Assembly (NCBI GenBank): GCA_030044375.1
Contig: JASHVX010000064.1
Location: 1-11,613 of the forward strand
Direction: 5' to 3'
From: Nitrososphaerales archaeon
GTDB taxonomy: Archaea > Thermoproteota > Nitrososphaeria > Nitrososphaerales > Gagatemarchaeaceae
Length of the DNA stretch: 11,613 nucleotides
A program made the translations under genes and the position numbers. Below the pieces are notes generated by a model, which was not told the origin of the DNA, made no database searches, and was given only the letters and a program-made list of their open reading frames with translations. This document shows, in pieces, positions 11,262-11,613 of this stretch; within the stretch, counting starts at the first letter, position 1; every line of letters starts with the position of its first letter.

Positions 11262-11613
11262 ATGCCCTCTTCGACGACGAAACGGGCCGGTCTGCACTCG
11301 GCCGCACTTGTGCTGCTCCTCTCTCTTAGCCTGGTCACCGTGACCAGCACGACTTCGGTGTCGTACACTACTAGCAATCTCAGCTCGTGGTGCACCGGCC
11401 TCAACCTCACCTGGGAAAGCTCCACCAACACCTGCGCGGTGACAGGCAGCGTCAGAATGAGCGACGTGGACGTCTCAAGCGGGGAGACGCTCCAGATAGC
11501 CGGCAACGGCGTCCTCACAATCGATAACAACGCGACGCTCACAGTCGAGAGCGGCGGAAGCGTCACCATCGTGGGCTCGGGAGAATTCGGCAGCGGGATC
11601 ATCGGGACCTCAG
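11262..11613 (+). CDS. N-terminal part of a secreted, probably beta-repeat surface protein (runs off the right edge)
   Basis: Open from the ATG at 11262 to the window end, 117 codons. Residues 1-30 are a signal peptide: KRAGLH, then SAALVLLLSLSLVTV. The mature part starts Ser/Thr-rich, contains NLS, NLT and NAT glycosylation-type sites and a Cys pair (WCTG...NTCAV), then turns into short alternating strands such as VSSGETLQIAGNGVLTIDNNATLTVESG. That pattern resembles beta-helix or adhesin-like extracellular proteins. A GGAG (11249-11252) lies 9 bases before the ATG, no TATA box is visible, and the gap to the dienelactone hydrolase is 25 bases, so it is probably the second gene of that transcript. 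An in-frame TTG at 11244 is a weaker start. Confidence 0.75.
   Translation, partial: MPSSTTKRAGLHSAALVLLLSLSLVTVTSTTSVSYTTSNLSSWCTGLNLTWESSTNTCAVTGSVRMSDVDVSSGETLQIAGNGVLTIDNNATLTVESGGSVTIVGSGEFGSGIIGTS

Noticed and set aside
11015..11602. Minus-strand open frame of 195 residues near the right end
   Set aside because: Antisense to the end of the dienelactone hydrolase and the secreted protein, both with clear family or signal-peptide features.

Overview
The window looks like a piece of a GC-rich archaeal chromosome. The main reason is promoter architecture. Almost every gene that opens a transcription unit has an AT-rich TATA-like box centred about 24-28 bases upstream of its start codon, which implies leaderless mRNAs. 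Genes inside operons, and one tiny gene, instead carry Shine-Dalgarno (SD) sequences of the GGAGG type. GTG and TTG starts are common. The family mix (family 5 uracil-DNA glycosylase, Cas4-like Fe-S nuclease, S9 peptidase, dienelactone hydrolase, Thr-rich surface protein with a C-terminal anchor) fits a mesophilic or soil-type archaeon, possibly Nitrososphaerota (Thaumarchaeota). That lineage is a guess from gene style, not a proof.

Layout. Bases 1-1035: an uncertain gene edge, then an exported Thr-rich surface protein (minus). 1128-2122: a small three-helix membrane protein and a nitroreductase-fold flavoenzyme (plus), the latter ending tail-to-tail against a YbjQ/UPF0145 protein (minus, 2137-2508). 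2509-2778 is a 270-base gap that is not empty: it has a plus-strand promoter, a possible 25-residue leaderless ORF and a long imperfect hairpin on the same bases. 2779-4611 (minus): a tight operon of Cas4/RecB-like nuclease, UDGb and a DUF488 protein, probably a DNA repair or nucleic-acid maintenance unit. 4704-6533 (plus): an S9 acylaminoacyl-peptidase-type enzyme. 6579-8167 (minus): a VOC/glyoxalase-like protein and, upstream of it, an SRPBCC-methyltransferase fusion. 8223-9630 (minus): a three-gene membrane operon ending with a membrane-anchored zinc-ribbon protein.

9698-9775 (minus) holds the most unusual item: a 25-residue protein with eight cysteines in its first eleven residues, preceded by a good SD, a good TATA box and a small palindrome. 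9888-10349 (minus) is a stand-alone SRPBCC protein. 10472-11236 (plus) is a dienelactone hydrolase family protein with an intact Cys-Asp-His triad, followed 25 bases later by the start of a secreted protein that runs off the right edge.

No tRNA, rRNA, CRISPR array, transposase or phage gene was seen. The window reads as ordinary chromosomal housekeeping and accessory genes. The points that deserve follow-up are the poly-cysteine microprotein, the structured intergenic locus at 2575-2697 and the nuclease-glycosylase-DUF488 operon.
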